From Nocardia albiluteola (GTDB taxonomy: Bacteria > Actinomycetota > Actinomycetes > Mycobacteriales > Mycobacteriaceae), in assembly GCF_018860155.1 (NCBI RefSeq), contig NZ_JAHKNI010000008.1:372001-436000 (forward strand): a stretch of 64,000 nt of DNA, written 5' to 3'. Position numbers and translations under genes: made by a program. Numbering within the stretch: the first letter of the stretch is position 1; each line of letters opens with the position of its first letter. The notes beneath the pieces were generated by a model. The model saw only the letters and a program-made list of their open reading frames with translations, was not told where the DNA came from and ran no database searches. Shown piece by piece: positions 44,201 through 51,469 of this stretch.

Positions 44201-45606
44201 ACGTTCACCGACTCCGTCAGGCCCTTCCAGGTACCCGACACCCCCTTCACATCGGCCTGACCACCCAGCCGGCCCTGGGTACCGACGTCGCGCGCGACGC
44301 GGGTGACCTCGTCGGCGAAGGACGACAGCGTGTCGACCATCGTATTGATCGTGTCCTTCAGCTCGAGGATCTCACCGCGCGCGTCCACCCGGATCTTCTG
44401 CGACAGATCGCCGCGGGCGACGGCGGTGGTGACCTCGGCGATGGAGCGCACCTGATCGGTCAGATTGTCGGCCATCACGTTCACCGACTCCGTCAGGCCC
44501 TTCCAAGTACCCGACACCCCCTTCACATCGGCCTGACCACCCAGCCGGCCGTCGGTGCCGACCTCCCGGGCCACGCGGGTGACCTCGTCCGCGAACGAGG
44601 ACAGCGTGTCGACCATCGTATTGATCGTGTCCTTCAGCTCGAGGATCTCACCACGCGCATCCACCCGGATCTTCTGCGACAGATCGCCTTTCGCGACCGC
44701 GGTGGCGACCTGGGCGATGGAGCGCACCTGATCGGTGAGGTTGCCGGCCATGAAGTTCACCGACTCGGTCAGGCCCCTCCAGGTGCCCGAGACCCCCAGT
44801 ACCTGGGCCTGGCCGCCGAGGCGGCCCTCGGTGCCGACCTCGCGGGCCACGCGGGTGACCTCGTCCGCGAACGAGGAGAGCTGGTCGACCATCGTATTGA
44901 TCGTGTTCTTCAGCTCCAGCAGCTCACCCTTGACGTCGACGGTGATCTTCTGCGACAGATCGCCCTTCGCCACCGCGGTGGTGACCTCGGCGATCGCGCG
45001 GACCTGTGCGGTGAGGTTGCCGGCCATGATGTTCACCGATTCGGTGAGATCGCGCCAGGTGCCCGACACCTCCGGCACCTTCGCCTGGCCGCCGAGGCGG
45101 CCCTCGCTGCCCACCTCGCGGGCCACGCGGGTGACCTCGTCCGCGAACGAGGAGAGCTGGTCGACCATCGTATTGATCGTGTTCTTCAGCTCCAGCAGCT
45201 CACCCTTGACGTCGACGGTGATCTTCTGGGACAGGTCGCCCTTCGCGACGGCGGTGGCGACACCGGCGATATCGCGCACCTGCGAGGTGAGGTTGTCGGC
45301 CATGGCATTGACCGAATCGGTCAGATCCTTCCAGCTGCCCGAGACCCCGGGCACCGCCGCCTGACCACCGAGTTTGCCCTCGGTGCCGACCTCTCGTGCC
45401 ACTCGCGTGACCTCCGTGGTGAACAGCGCGAGCTGGTCGACCATGCCGTTGAACACCAGGGAGATCTCGTCCAGGACCGGGTCGCCCACCTCGGGCAGGT
45501 ACCGGCGAAAGTCGCCGTCGCGAACCGCCTTGAGACCCTCGAGCAGCGGCTGCAGGCGCTCATCGTTGCTACTGACTCGTTCCGTGGTCAGGGTGTCGCT
45601 GGCCAT
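41257..45606 (-). CDS. Giant soluble poly-HAMP hybrid histidine kinase
   Basis: This 1449-residue kinase has no membrane segment. After a first HAMP-like region come seven 92-residue HAMP units, each with an LGGQA motif (first near residue 79), then a GAF domain (about 730-880), a coiled coil, a HisKA domain with MSHELRTPL (His near 945), an HATPase domain (LLSNAVKFTETG, DTGIGI, GTGLGL) and two receiver domains. The first receiver (VLVVEDQTERPL) is degenerate; the second is complete (LLIDDD, LMDVMMPEMDG with Asp near 1375, and VTAK). The arrangement resembles fungal group III osmosensor kinases such as Nik1, known for poly-HAMP arrays, and related actinobacterial kinases. A single-domain response regulator gene lies 49 bases upstream on the same strand. 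Confidence 0.93.
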   Translation of the reverse strand: MASDTLTTERVSSNDERLQPLLEGLKAVRDGDFRRYLPEVGDPVLDEISLVFNGMVDQLALFTTEVTRVAREVGTEGKLGGQAAVPGVSGSWKDLTDSVNAMADNLTSQVRDIAGVATAVAKGDLSQKITVDVKGELLELKNTINTMVDQLSSFADEVTRVAREVGSEGRLGGQAKVPEVSGTWRDLTESVNIMAGNLTAQVRAIAEVTTAVAKGDLSQKITVDVKGELLELKNTINTMVDQLSSFADEVTRVAREVGTEGRLGGQAQVLGVSGTWRGLTESVNFMAGNLTDQVRSIAQVATAVAKGDLSQKIRVDARGEILELKDTINTMVDTLSSFADEVTRVAREVGTDGRLGGQADVKGVSGTWKGLTESVNVMADNLTDQVRSIAEVTTAVARGDLSQKIRVDARGEILELKDTINTMVDTLSSFADEVTRVARDVGTQGRLGGQADVKGVSGTWKGLTESVNVMADNLTDQVRSIAQVATAVARGDLSQKVTVEAKGEVAVLAQTINTMVDTLSAFADEVTRVAREVGTEGILGGQARVPNVAGTWKSLTDNVNSMAGNLTNQVRSIAQVTTAVARGDLSQKIDVDARGEILELKTTINTMVDTLSAFAAEVTRVAREVGKEGQLGGQAEVEGVSGTWKRLTENVNELAGNLTRQVRAIAEVTGAVATGDLTRSISVEAKGEVAELKDNINAMVQSLRETTRTNEEQAWLNTNLARISGRLQGHRDLSAVAQLIMNQVTPLVGAQYGTFFFMETENDRPVLRLIAGYGRIEDGTTFYLGQSLVGQVAQSKKAIMIDRTPPDYVQISSGLGSGRPASLIVLPIVFEDQVLGVMEVASFTRFTVVQRDFLEQLVETIGVNVNTIMASARTDTLLGESQRLAGQLQQSNADLEEKAELLVRQNRDIEMKNFEIEQARQEIEERAQQIALASKYKSEFLANMSHELRTPLTSLLILAGVLAQNASRNLTEKQVEFAKVIQSAGKDLQQLIDDILDLSKVEAGKMDIHTEPVPLRQLLDYVQTTFRPLTTQKGLQFDVVVEPDAPAQLETDEQRLRQVLRNLLSNAVKFTETGTVRLAVRRFDEHIAFSVSDTGIGIAEQNLETIFAAFQQADGTTSRRYAGTGLGLSISRQVANLLGGEISAESQIGVGSTFTLYLPLDTQPEIVAESRALPESSDRVVLVVEDQTERPLTRLVSGVVAQLADTTGPVHLESVGTSEQALAAASGSQCVLIDVGMDGMSSPEFLSGMRAAMSSKTAAVLAYAVADADNEEVRLTEAIARNNQVELFASADEFRERFILQLTHPHSTELEKPGRPKQYSGLRGRRVLLIDDDTRNVLAIAGMLELNGMSVDHAPNGRKGIEALQAYPEVDVILMDVMMPEMDGYATTAAIRKMPRFTRLPIIMVTAKAMAGDRDKSLSSGASDYITKPVDPDDLLACIGRWLGVPTDE
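43480..45375 (-). repeat. 276-bp tandem repeats encoding HAMP units
   Basis: Inside the kinase gene a 276-bp unit (92 codons) is repeated seven times, with the last one diverged. Units 4 and 5 (around 44200-44750) are nearly identical in DNA, including ACATCGGCCTGACCACCCAG in both. The alternating KGDLSQKI and RGDLSQKI blocks show that pairs of units were copied recently. Such arrays recombine easily, so copy number may vary between strains and assemblies may collapse here. Confidence 0.9.
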
Positions 45607-45638
45607 CGCTTGCCGCCTTCGTGTGGAGCCTGTCTGTA

Positions 45639-45670
45639 TTTACAGATCTACGTCTTTACAGATCTACGTC
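45639..45670. repeat. Perfect 16-bp tandem duplication over the response-regulator stop codon
   Basis: TTTACAGATCTACGTC occurs at 45639-45654 and 45655-45670. The second copy holds the last codons of the response regulator (Asp-Val-Asp-Leu-stop on the minus strand), so the first copy is a duplicated gene end with its stop, lying in the space before the kinase gene. The duplication leaves the protein unchanged. Confidence 0.9.
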
Positions 45671-46069
45671 GAAATGGTTCTCGCCCGCTGCCACCCGGCG
45701 GATGATGCCGAGCAGGTCGTCGAACAGGCCTGTCTTGAGCACCAGGCCCGCGCCACCTGCCTCCATGACGCGGTTCAGCGTGTCCCGGTCGGCATCCCCG
45801 GTGAAGACCAGGACCCTGGCCTGCGGCGATACCTGGCGCAACACTGTGATCGCGTCGATGCCGTTGCCGTCGGGAAGCCGGCGGTCCAGGAGGATGACAT
45901 CGGGAAGGATCTGGGAGGCGGTGGAGACCGTCTCCGCGATCGACCCGGTGGTGGCGACGACCTCGATGTCGTCGACCAGCTCGAATGCCGAATGCAGTGC
46001 CACCACCACCATCGGATGGTCCTCCGCCAGCAGTAGCGTGGTACGACCGTCCGCGATGTCAGCCGACAT
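45656..46069 (-). CDS. Single-domain response regulator
   Basis: This 137-residue protein is a stand-alone receiver. It has LLLAEDHPM with the acidic pair, the phospho-acceptor Asp62 in VILLDRRLPDG, the threonine in VLVFTGDAD and the conserved lysine in LVLKTG. There is no DNA-binding output domain. It probably relays phosphate or binds a partner protein, and the poly-HAMP hybrid kinase gene follows it after 49 bases, so the two are likely a signalling pair. The start is ATG 46069. Confidence 0.9.
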   Translation of the reverse strand: MSADIADGRTTLLLAEDHPMVVVALHSAFELVDDIEVVATTGSIAETVSTASQILPDVILLDRRLPDGNGIDAITVLRQVSPQARVLVFTGDADRDTLNRVMEAGGAGLVLKTGLFDDLLGIIRRVAAGENHFDVDL

Positions 46070-46212
46070 GAGCGCCAGTGTATTCCGCTGCTAAGGGATT
46101 ACCATCGGCTTTCAATAACGAACTGACAAGCCGACTTCACGGTTTGCCGGAAGCGACCTACCAGCAATGAAGTGCTGGTGGCGGGCCGCCCGCCCCGACC
46201 CGCCACCCACGC

Positions 46213-46587
46213 TCACCGGGGCGCCGGGGTGAAGATGACGAATCTGTTGCCGTCGGCATCCAGCAGATGGGCCGAGACCAGACCGGCCGGCGTGGTGGCG
46301 GCCGGATGCAGCACCTTGCCGCCCAGCTCCACCGCGCGCTCGCAGGTCTGCCCGACATCGGCAACCTGGACACAGAACGCGGCGTACGCGGTATCCGCAG
46401 CGTCGAGCCGATCGAACCCGCCGCTGGGCACCTGCTGCCCCGGATAGGTGACGAGCTGATACTCCGCGCCGCTGCCCGGATCCGCCCGGAAGGTCCAGTC
46501 GAACAGGCTACCGTAGAAGCGCTGGGCCGAGACGGGATCCGCGCTACCCACCTGGAACCAGGCGACCGTGCCGTTTGCGGGTTCCAT
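46213..46587 (-). CDS. VOC (glyoxalase/bleomycin-resistance fold) family protein
   Basis: This 124-residue protein has the paired beta-alpha-beta-beta-beta modules of the vicinal-oxygen-chelate fold: VAWFQVGSADPVSAQRFYGSLFDWTF at the start and ACVQVADVGQTCERAVELGGKV later, ending LLDADGNRFVIFTP. Similar actinobacterial proteins are of unknown role. ATG 46587 is preceded by AAGGAG, which sets the start. It is transcribed away from the WYL regulator at 46697-47398, on the same strand, with a gap of 109 bases. Confidence 0.83.
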   Translation of the reverse strand: MEPANGTVAWFQVGSADPVSAQRFYGSLFDWTFRADPGSGAEYQLVTYPGQQVPSGGFDRLDAADTAYAAFCVQVADVGQTCERAVELGGKVLHPAATTPAGLVSAHLLDADGNRFVIFTPAPR

Positions 46588-46696
46588 CGGAATTCTCCTT
46601 CGATTTCGTGCCCGGCCGGGATGACCGCGCCACATCAGTGTCGAAGCCCCTCGCGACAGCCCTATGTCGGTATTTCCGAACGAATTCCGGAATTTT

Positions 46697-47398
46697 CTAC
46701 AGTCGCACCGGCCGCAGCAACCGCTCCGGCGGCAGATCCTCGATATCCCCGAGCGAACGCGAGGCCGGGGCGGGCTCGGCCAGCGCCGCGGCGGTGATCC
46801 GGTCCAGCCGGAACACCCGGTTGCCCTGGCGCAGCCTGCACCAGCCGACCAGATACCACCCCTCGGTGCCGCACATCAGCAGCAGCGGTTCGACGGCGCG
46901 CTCGGTGACCGCACCGAACCGGTCCATGTAGGACAGCTCGAGGACTCGCCGCCGCACCACCGCCTGCTGCACCAGTGCCGCATGGGCCGCGGGAGGCGGC
47001 TCGTCGGCCGACTCCACCAGGCGCACTCGATCGGCGAGATCCCGTGCGGCGCCCGCCGATTCGTCCGACATGGCCGACATGATCTTGGCCAGTGCCTCCG
47101 CGCCCGCCGCATCGAACGGCGTACCGTGCATGCGCCGCAACGCCACTCCAACGGCCACCGCCTCGGCCGGCGAGAAGTTCAACGGCGGCAACGACATTCG
47201 CCGATCGATCGCGTAGCCGCCGGTGCGCCCCGCATCCGCGTGGATCGGGACGCCCGACTGCTGCAGTGCCGCGATATCGCGCTCGATCGTGCGGATGCTG
47301 ACCTCGTGGCGCGCGGCCAGCTCCCGCGCCGTGCGACGCCGCGGCGACACGGCCCGCAACTCCTCCACGAGCGCATACAACCGGTCCGTACGGTTCAT
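46697..47398 (-). CDS. WYL-domain transcriptional regulator (YafY-type)
   Basis: This 233-residue protein has an N-terminal winged helix (MNRTDRLYALVEELRAVSP ... TARELAARHEVSIRTIERDIAALQQSGVPIHADAGRTGGYAI) and a C-terminal WYL-type domain (RRVLELSYMDRFG ... EPLLLMCGTEGWYLVGWCRLRQGNRVFRLDRI). The WYL fold often senses nucleic acid or a small ligand. ATG 47398 is chosen as the family start; the frame is open to 47470. The next gene downstream is the VOC protein, a common neighbour for this regulator class. Confidence 0.9.
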   Translation of the reverse strand: MNRTDRLYALVEELRAVSPRRRTARELAARHEVSIRTIERDIAALQQSGVPIHADAGRTGGYAIDRRMSLPPLNFSPAEAVAVGVALRRMHGTPFDAAGAEALAKIMSAMSDESAGAARDLADRVRLVESADEPPPAAHAALVQQAVVRRRVLELSYMDRFGAVTERAVEPLLLMCGTEGWYLVGWCRLRQGNRVFRLDRITAAALAEPAPASRSLGDIEDLPPERLLRPVRL

Positions 47399-47505
47399 CC
47401 CCTCCCCTTCCGCAGCTCGGATGGCCCGAACCCTAGCCGTGGGCACCGACAGCTTGCTCCTCGGCCGCACGGCGCCACAGGCAACGGCACAGTTATGCTC
47501 GAATT

Positions 47506-48315
47506 ATGTGTTCTCCCAGTGCCACGCTGACGGTGTGGGCCGGTGCGTGGCTTTCGGGCCGCAGCGCGCCCGACGACGTGCTGGATGCGCTGCGGGCGTG
47601 GGCGCCGCGCCAGCTCGTCGCCGCGGGCGATCCGGTCACCGGCGGGCACACCGGGCTGCCCTGGCCCGGCGGCGAATCGCTCGATCGCAGCGGCGCCGGA
47701 ATCATGCCGCTGCTCAAGCTCATTCGTGAGGAATCTCACGATCCGGGCGCCCGGCTGCGGCTGGTGCTGCCCGTGCCCGGTGACGTGCGAGGGCTCCCGG
47801 CCGGCTGCGAATTCGCCGTCGCCGCGGTCGAGGCGGAGGAGGGCATCCTGGTCGGCACGCCGGGCACCGACGGCACTGGCCTGGTGCCGCTCTGGGTGGA
47901 CGAGGAGACGCTACAGTGGACGGTTTACCGCACCCCCCTGCCGGCCACCTCCGAGCCTGACATGCCGCTCGGCGAGGCCGAGTACGCGATGCGCCAGGCC
48001 GTGCGCGATGCCGCGGACGCCCTCATGCAGCTGCAGCGGACCGGCGTGAACGCCGGCGGCGCCGATCCCCGCGAGCTGATCGAGGACGAGCTGGCCGAGT
48101 ACTCCCGCCACGAATACCCCGACTCGATTCCCTTGCGCGCCCGGCGGATTCTCGATACCGCCGACCACGTGGCCGCGATCCTCACCGTCGCGCAGCACGA
48201 ACCGGCCTCGGCGCCGACTTCGGCCAGCGCCATGGCCGCGCAGGAGACACTGCTGCGCCCGCTGTGGGACGCGATCCGCGCCGCACGCCTGGCCGCGGTC
48301 CACGCGGCGAGCTGA
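47506..48315 (+). CDS. Conserved hypothetical protein
   Basis: This 269-residue protein is not assigned to a named family. It begins with LTVWAGAWLSGRSAPDDVLDALRAWAPRQ, has a middle part LRLVLPVPGDVRGLPAGCEFAVAAVEAEEG, and ends in helices (AEYAMRQAVRDAADALMQLQ; ILDTADHVAAILTVAQ). No signal peptide or membrane segment is seen. It lies opposite in strand to hemH, as Rv1486c does in M. tuberculosis, so it may be that orthologue; this is inferred from position and size only. Confidence 0.7.
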   Translation: MCSPSATLTVWAGAWLSGRSAPDDVLDALRAWAPRQLVAAGDPVTGGHTGLPWPGGESLDRSGAGIMPLLKLIREESHDPGARLRLVLPVPGDVRGLPAGCEFAVAAVEAEEGILVGTPGTDGTGLVPLWVDEETLQWTVYRTPLPATSEPDMPLGEAEYAMRQAVRDAADALMQLQRTGVNAGGADPRELIEDELAEYSRHEYPDSIPLRARRILDTADHVAAILTVAQHEPASAPTSASAMAAQETLLRPLWDAIRAARLAAVHAAS

Positions 48316-48333
48316 TTCCGGGGCCGGGCCCGC

Positions 48334-48825
48334 TCAGTGCTTGACCACGACGCGCTCGGCCTCGCCCGGCTTCCAGATCACGATCTCCAGGTGACCGTCG
48401 ACGATCTCCACGGCCGATCCACCGGTGATGTCGGCGGCATAGAACGGATCGAATTTCCCCCCGCGCAGATCGAATCCCGATTCCTCGTACAGCGATTCGG
48501 CCCAGCGCCGTTGCTGCTCCGGATCGCGGACATCGTGCACGACCCCGAAGAGCTTGGCATCGCCGTCACCGACCTGGGTGTCGACGGTCGCGGTGTGCAG
48601 GCAGAACCGCGGATCTCGCGCCAGGTCCAGGAATTTCGTGGTGCCCTGCATGCCGACCAGCCACAGCTCGCCCTCGAACATGATCGGTTCGAGCGGGCTG
48701 ATGCGCGGGTAGCCGTCCGAGCGCGTGGTCGCCAGCAGGCACAGATTCTTCGCCGCGCCGTGCCGCCGTTGGAACACCGTCGAAATACGCGGGGCTGCCT
48801 CGGTGAATTCGCTCCAGGTGGTCAT
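48334..48825 (-). CDS. Pyridoxamine 5'-phosphate oxidase-like flavin/F420-binding protein
   Basis: This 163-residue protein has a split-barrel fold: LCLLATTRSDGYPRISPLEPIMFEGELWLVGMQGTTKFLDLARDPRFCLHTA is the typical PNPOx-like strand order. The group binds FMN or F420 and often acts as a reductase or haem-handling protein. ATG 48825 is the family start; a longer frame upstream is a shadow of the divergent protease gene. It faces the hypothetical gene convergently with a short gap. Confidence 0.85.
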   Translation of the reverse strand: MTTWSEFTEAAPRISTVFQRRHGAAKNLCLLATTRSDGYPRISPLEPIMFEGELWLVGMQGTTKFLDLARDPRFCLHTATVDTQVGDGDAKLFGVVHDVRDPEQQRRWAESLYEESGFDLRGGKFDPFYAADITGGSAVEIVDGHLEIVIWKPGEAERVVVKH

Positions 48826-48952
48826 GGGGGCCAGAGTAGGACAGCCCACCGACACATGTCGCCGGCCGAATCCGCCTGCCCCACTGTGCGAGGCGGCCGT
48901 CGCTGGGACAGAATGGGCGAGACTTTGTTCTCGATTGACCGGGCGGGTACCC

Positions 48953-49708
48953 ATGCACTTTCCTCGGAGCATCGCCGCCGTCACCGCGGTCGCGGCGATC
49001 GGCCTCGGCACCGTCACCGCCGGCCCGGCCACTGCGGTGATCGGCGGCCACCTCGTCCAGGCCTCGGCCTATCCGTGGCTCGCGGCGATCGGCTCCCCCG
49101 CCTTCCCGGTGCGCCCGAGCGGGCAGTTCTGCGTGGGCGCGCTGATCGCCCCCGACAAGGTCCTGACCGCCGCGCACTGCGCGGCCCTCGCGGCGCCCGT
49201 CCCGGCCGCGCTGCACGTCACCTTCGGCCGCACCGATCTCACGCACGGCGACGGAATCACCGTGGGGGTCAGGGCAATCCGGGTGGATCCGGAGTTCCGG
49301 ATCGGGACGTTCGACAGCGACCTGAGCTTCCACCACGACCTGGCAATCCTGACCCTGGACACCCCGGTCACGCGGCCGACGGTGCGGATCGCCGCACCGC
49401 ACGGCACCCGGGGCACGGTCGTGGGCTGGGGCGCGACCTCCGAGGACGACCTGCTCTCGAACTCCCTGCTGCGCGCGGCCACCGTCCCGCTGACCACCGA
49501 CGCCGCCTGCGCGGCCGCCTACGGCGCCGAATTCGATCCCGCCGAGGCCTTCTGCGCCGGTTCGACCACCGCGGACACCGGTGAATTCGACAGCGGCGGA
49601 CCGCTTCTCATCGGCGGCGCGCTCGCGGGCATCACCTCGTGGGCCAAGGGCGCGGCGGAGGCGGGATTCCCGACCGTCTACGCCCGCGTGCCCCCGCTCG
49701 ACTTCTGA
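48953..49708 (+). CDS. Secreted trypsin-like serine protease
   Basis: This 251-residue S1 protease has a signal peptide (1-28, ending GPATA) followed by an IGG start of the mature enzyme (AVIGGHLV), which resembles an activation site. The triad is visible: His75 in LTAAHC, Asp129 in HHDLAIL and Ser214 in FDSGGPL, where the usual Gly before Asp is Phe. The segment RGTVVGWGATSED matches the family. The start ATG 48953 is needed for the signal peptide. It acts outside the cell; its target is unknown. Confidence 0.91.
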   Translation: MHFPRSIAAVTAVAAIGLGTVTAGPATAVIGGHLVQASAYPWLAAIGSPAFPVRPSGQFCVGALIAPDKVLTAAHCAALAAPVPAALHVTFGRTDLTHGDGITVGVRAIRVDPEFRIGTFDSDLSFHHDLAILTLDTPVTRPTVRIAAPHGTRGTVVGWGATSEDDLLSNSLLRAATVPLTTDAACAAAYGAEFDPAEAFCAGSTTADTGEFDSGGPLLIGGALAGITSWAKGAAEAGFPTVYARVPPLDF

Positions 49709-49717
49709 ATCACGCCC

Positions 49718-50473
49718 TCACAGCGCGAATTTCACGGCCATCGCGATACCACAGGTCGCGGCGACCACGCGCAGCACGCCGCTCGGCAACCGGCGCGCGA
49801 TCACCGGCCCGATCCAGCCCCCGGTGAGGAATCCGAGCCCGAGCGGAAGCACGAACGCCCAGTGCACCGGTCCGAATAGCGCGAATCCCACCGCGGCCGC
49901 GCCGTTCGCACACATACCGACCGTGTTCTTCACGGCATTCACCTGCTGCGGCGTCCATCCGGGATACATGGCGGTGAGGATGGCCAGGATCAGAATGCCG
50001 CCCGCCGCGCCGAAATATCCCGCATAGATCGCCGCCGCGAACAGCACCACCCGCAGCCCGATCGTGTACCGCCGCCGATCCGCGCCGCCGTACCTCGCGC
50101 GCATCCGGGCCAGCCGCGGCTGCGCCAGCAGGAACACCGACGCCCCGCCGATCAGGAACGGCACCACGACCTGAAACGACGAGGCCGGCGCGACCAGCAG
50201 CAGCACCGCGCCGACCGTGCCGCCGAGGGCTGCCAGCAGGCCCAGGCGCAGCACCACGCCGCCCTTGCCCGCCAGCTCCGACCTGGATCCGGCCGTCGAA
50301 CCCAACCCGGTGAACACCAGGGCCACGGTGTTGGTGACGTTCGCCGCGACGGGCGGCAGTCCCAGCGCCAGCAGGGCCGGATAGGAGACGAGCGAGGCGA
50401 GGCTGACCAGCACGCTGACCACACCCGCCGCGAAGCCGACACCCAGCAGCTCGCCCGCCTGCAGTGTCGTCAC
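49718..50473 (-). CDS. TSUP (TauE/SafE) family membrane transporter
   Basis: This 251-residue protein has about eight membrane segments. Typical TSUP stretches are VLVSLASLVSYPALLALGLPPVAANVTNTVAL and YAGYFGAAGGILILAILTAMYP with QQVNAVKNTVGMCANG. The family exports sulfite, sulfonates or sulfur organics. GTG 50473 has a GAGGGA site. It is convergent with the protease gene; the gap between the stops is nine bases. Confidence 0.88.
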   Translation of the reverse strand: MTTLQAGELLGVGFAAGVVSVLVSLASLVSYPALLALGLPPVAANVTNTVALVFTGLGSTAGSRSELAGKGGVVLRLGLLAALGGTVGAVLLLVAPASSFQVVVPFLIGGASVFLLAQPRLARMRARYGGADRRRYTIGLRVVLFAAAIYAGYFGAAGGILILAILTAMYPGWTPQQVNAVKNTVGMCANGAAAVGFALFGPVHWAFVLPLGLGFLTGGWIGPVIARRLPSGVLRVVAATCGIAMAVKFAL

Positions 50474-50745
50474 CGGCGCCCACCGTCCCTCATCGTCTCC
50501 ACCGAACCGCCGCTCCGCACTCCCGATCCGCCGCCGGGAGGTGCGGCAGCGGCTCGACGGAACCGCACTCATTCAAACATCCCATGAATATCGGGCGCTC
50601 CTCGGGGCCACGACCGGCCGATATTCGACCCGGCGACCGGACGGGCACGCGCGCACCCGTTTACTCTCAGCTACACGGAGAATTGCCAGCTATGTGCGGT
50701 TTTCCGAATGCGCATCCGATATCTACTCGACGAGAGGTAGGCATC

Positions 50746-50925
50746 ATGCGCAAGGCACTCACCGCCGCGGCCGCGATCATCACGCTCGGCTCCATCACGG
50801 GGGCGGGCACGGCCGCGGCACACGTCGACACCTACAAGCCGGCCATCGGGCTGGACAACGGCTACCTCCCCTGCAACCTGCACAAGCGCGGCACCGGCCC
50901 GCGTACGTCAGACAATCCGAAATAG
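50746..50925 (+). CDS. Small secreted peptide
   Basis: This frame encodes 59 residues. Residues 1-25 form a good signal peptide (MRKALTAAAAIITLG, ending GTAAA), giving a mature peptide of about 34 residues that starts HVDTYKPAIG, contains one cysteine and ends in a basic, Pro-rich stretch. GAGAGG stands nine bases before the ATG, so translation is likely. No family was recognised; roles as a signalling or cell-wall peptide are guesses. Confidence 0.65.
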   Translation: MRKALTAAAAIITLGSITGAGTAAAHVDTYKPAIGLDNGYLPCNLHKRGTGPRTSDNPK

Positions 50926-51469
50926 CGCGGCGACCCGCGCCGGCCCGAGTAGTGCGCCACTCAGGTACCGATGACACAACTGGGTAACGAGATTCGAGTA
51001 GTTGCCTACTCGGGTGCGGGCAGTCGCTCGTCCATAAGCTGATAGCAACGTTGAAAGTTCGGCAGTGCCACAAGGTTCCAGGCAATGTCACAAGGTTCCA
51101 CACCGACAGAGTTGCACAGTTCAGCGCGGCAGCGCCGACGAAAGTAACGACGTCACCGAAGCATCCCCGACAGGGAAACCTCGGTGCGGCTCGACTTCCC
51201 GCCGGGCCGCCGTTCGCGAACGTGCCTGCACCGGGCACGCACGGCAATGTCGTTCCTCCCCTGGAGGATTCAACGCTGCCCGAGCAGCCGGTCGGCGGGT
51301 ACGATGCCGCAATGCGGCGGGCGCCAGTGCGGCTGTACCGATCCCGGGACAGCTAGGTCGCTCCCGAGGTGGGTTCACCGGACGGTTCGAACAAGGTCGG
51401 CGTTGCGGCTCGACTTCCCCCGAGCCGCAACGTGCGCTCACCCCACAAGGTTTCGTAAGGTCTGCCGGA
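50926..51469. other. Long intergenic region with direct repeats
   Basis: These 544 bases precede hemH's 3' end. The 12-mer CACAAGGTTCCA appears at 51069-51080 and 51089-51100, exactly 20 bp apart, and a related CACAAGGTTTCG occurs at about 51452. A second pair, TGCGGCTCGACTTCCC, occurs near 51182 and again near 51406. A frame at 51051-51356 encodes a possible 101-residue peptide, but it has no ribosome binding site or known motif. The 20-bp spacing suggests regulator sites on one helix face. Confidence 0.5.

Noticed and set aside
41548..45705. A 1,385-codon plus-strand frame opposite the poly-HAMP kinase, with internal repeats
   Set aside because: The repeats simply reflect the 276-bp HAMP units on the other strand. 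The kinase frame has catalytic motifs; this one has none.
51051..51356. A 101-codon plus-strand frame in the gap before hemH
   Set aside because: No ribosome binding site or known motif was found, and its start lies on the direct repeats; kept only as a note.
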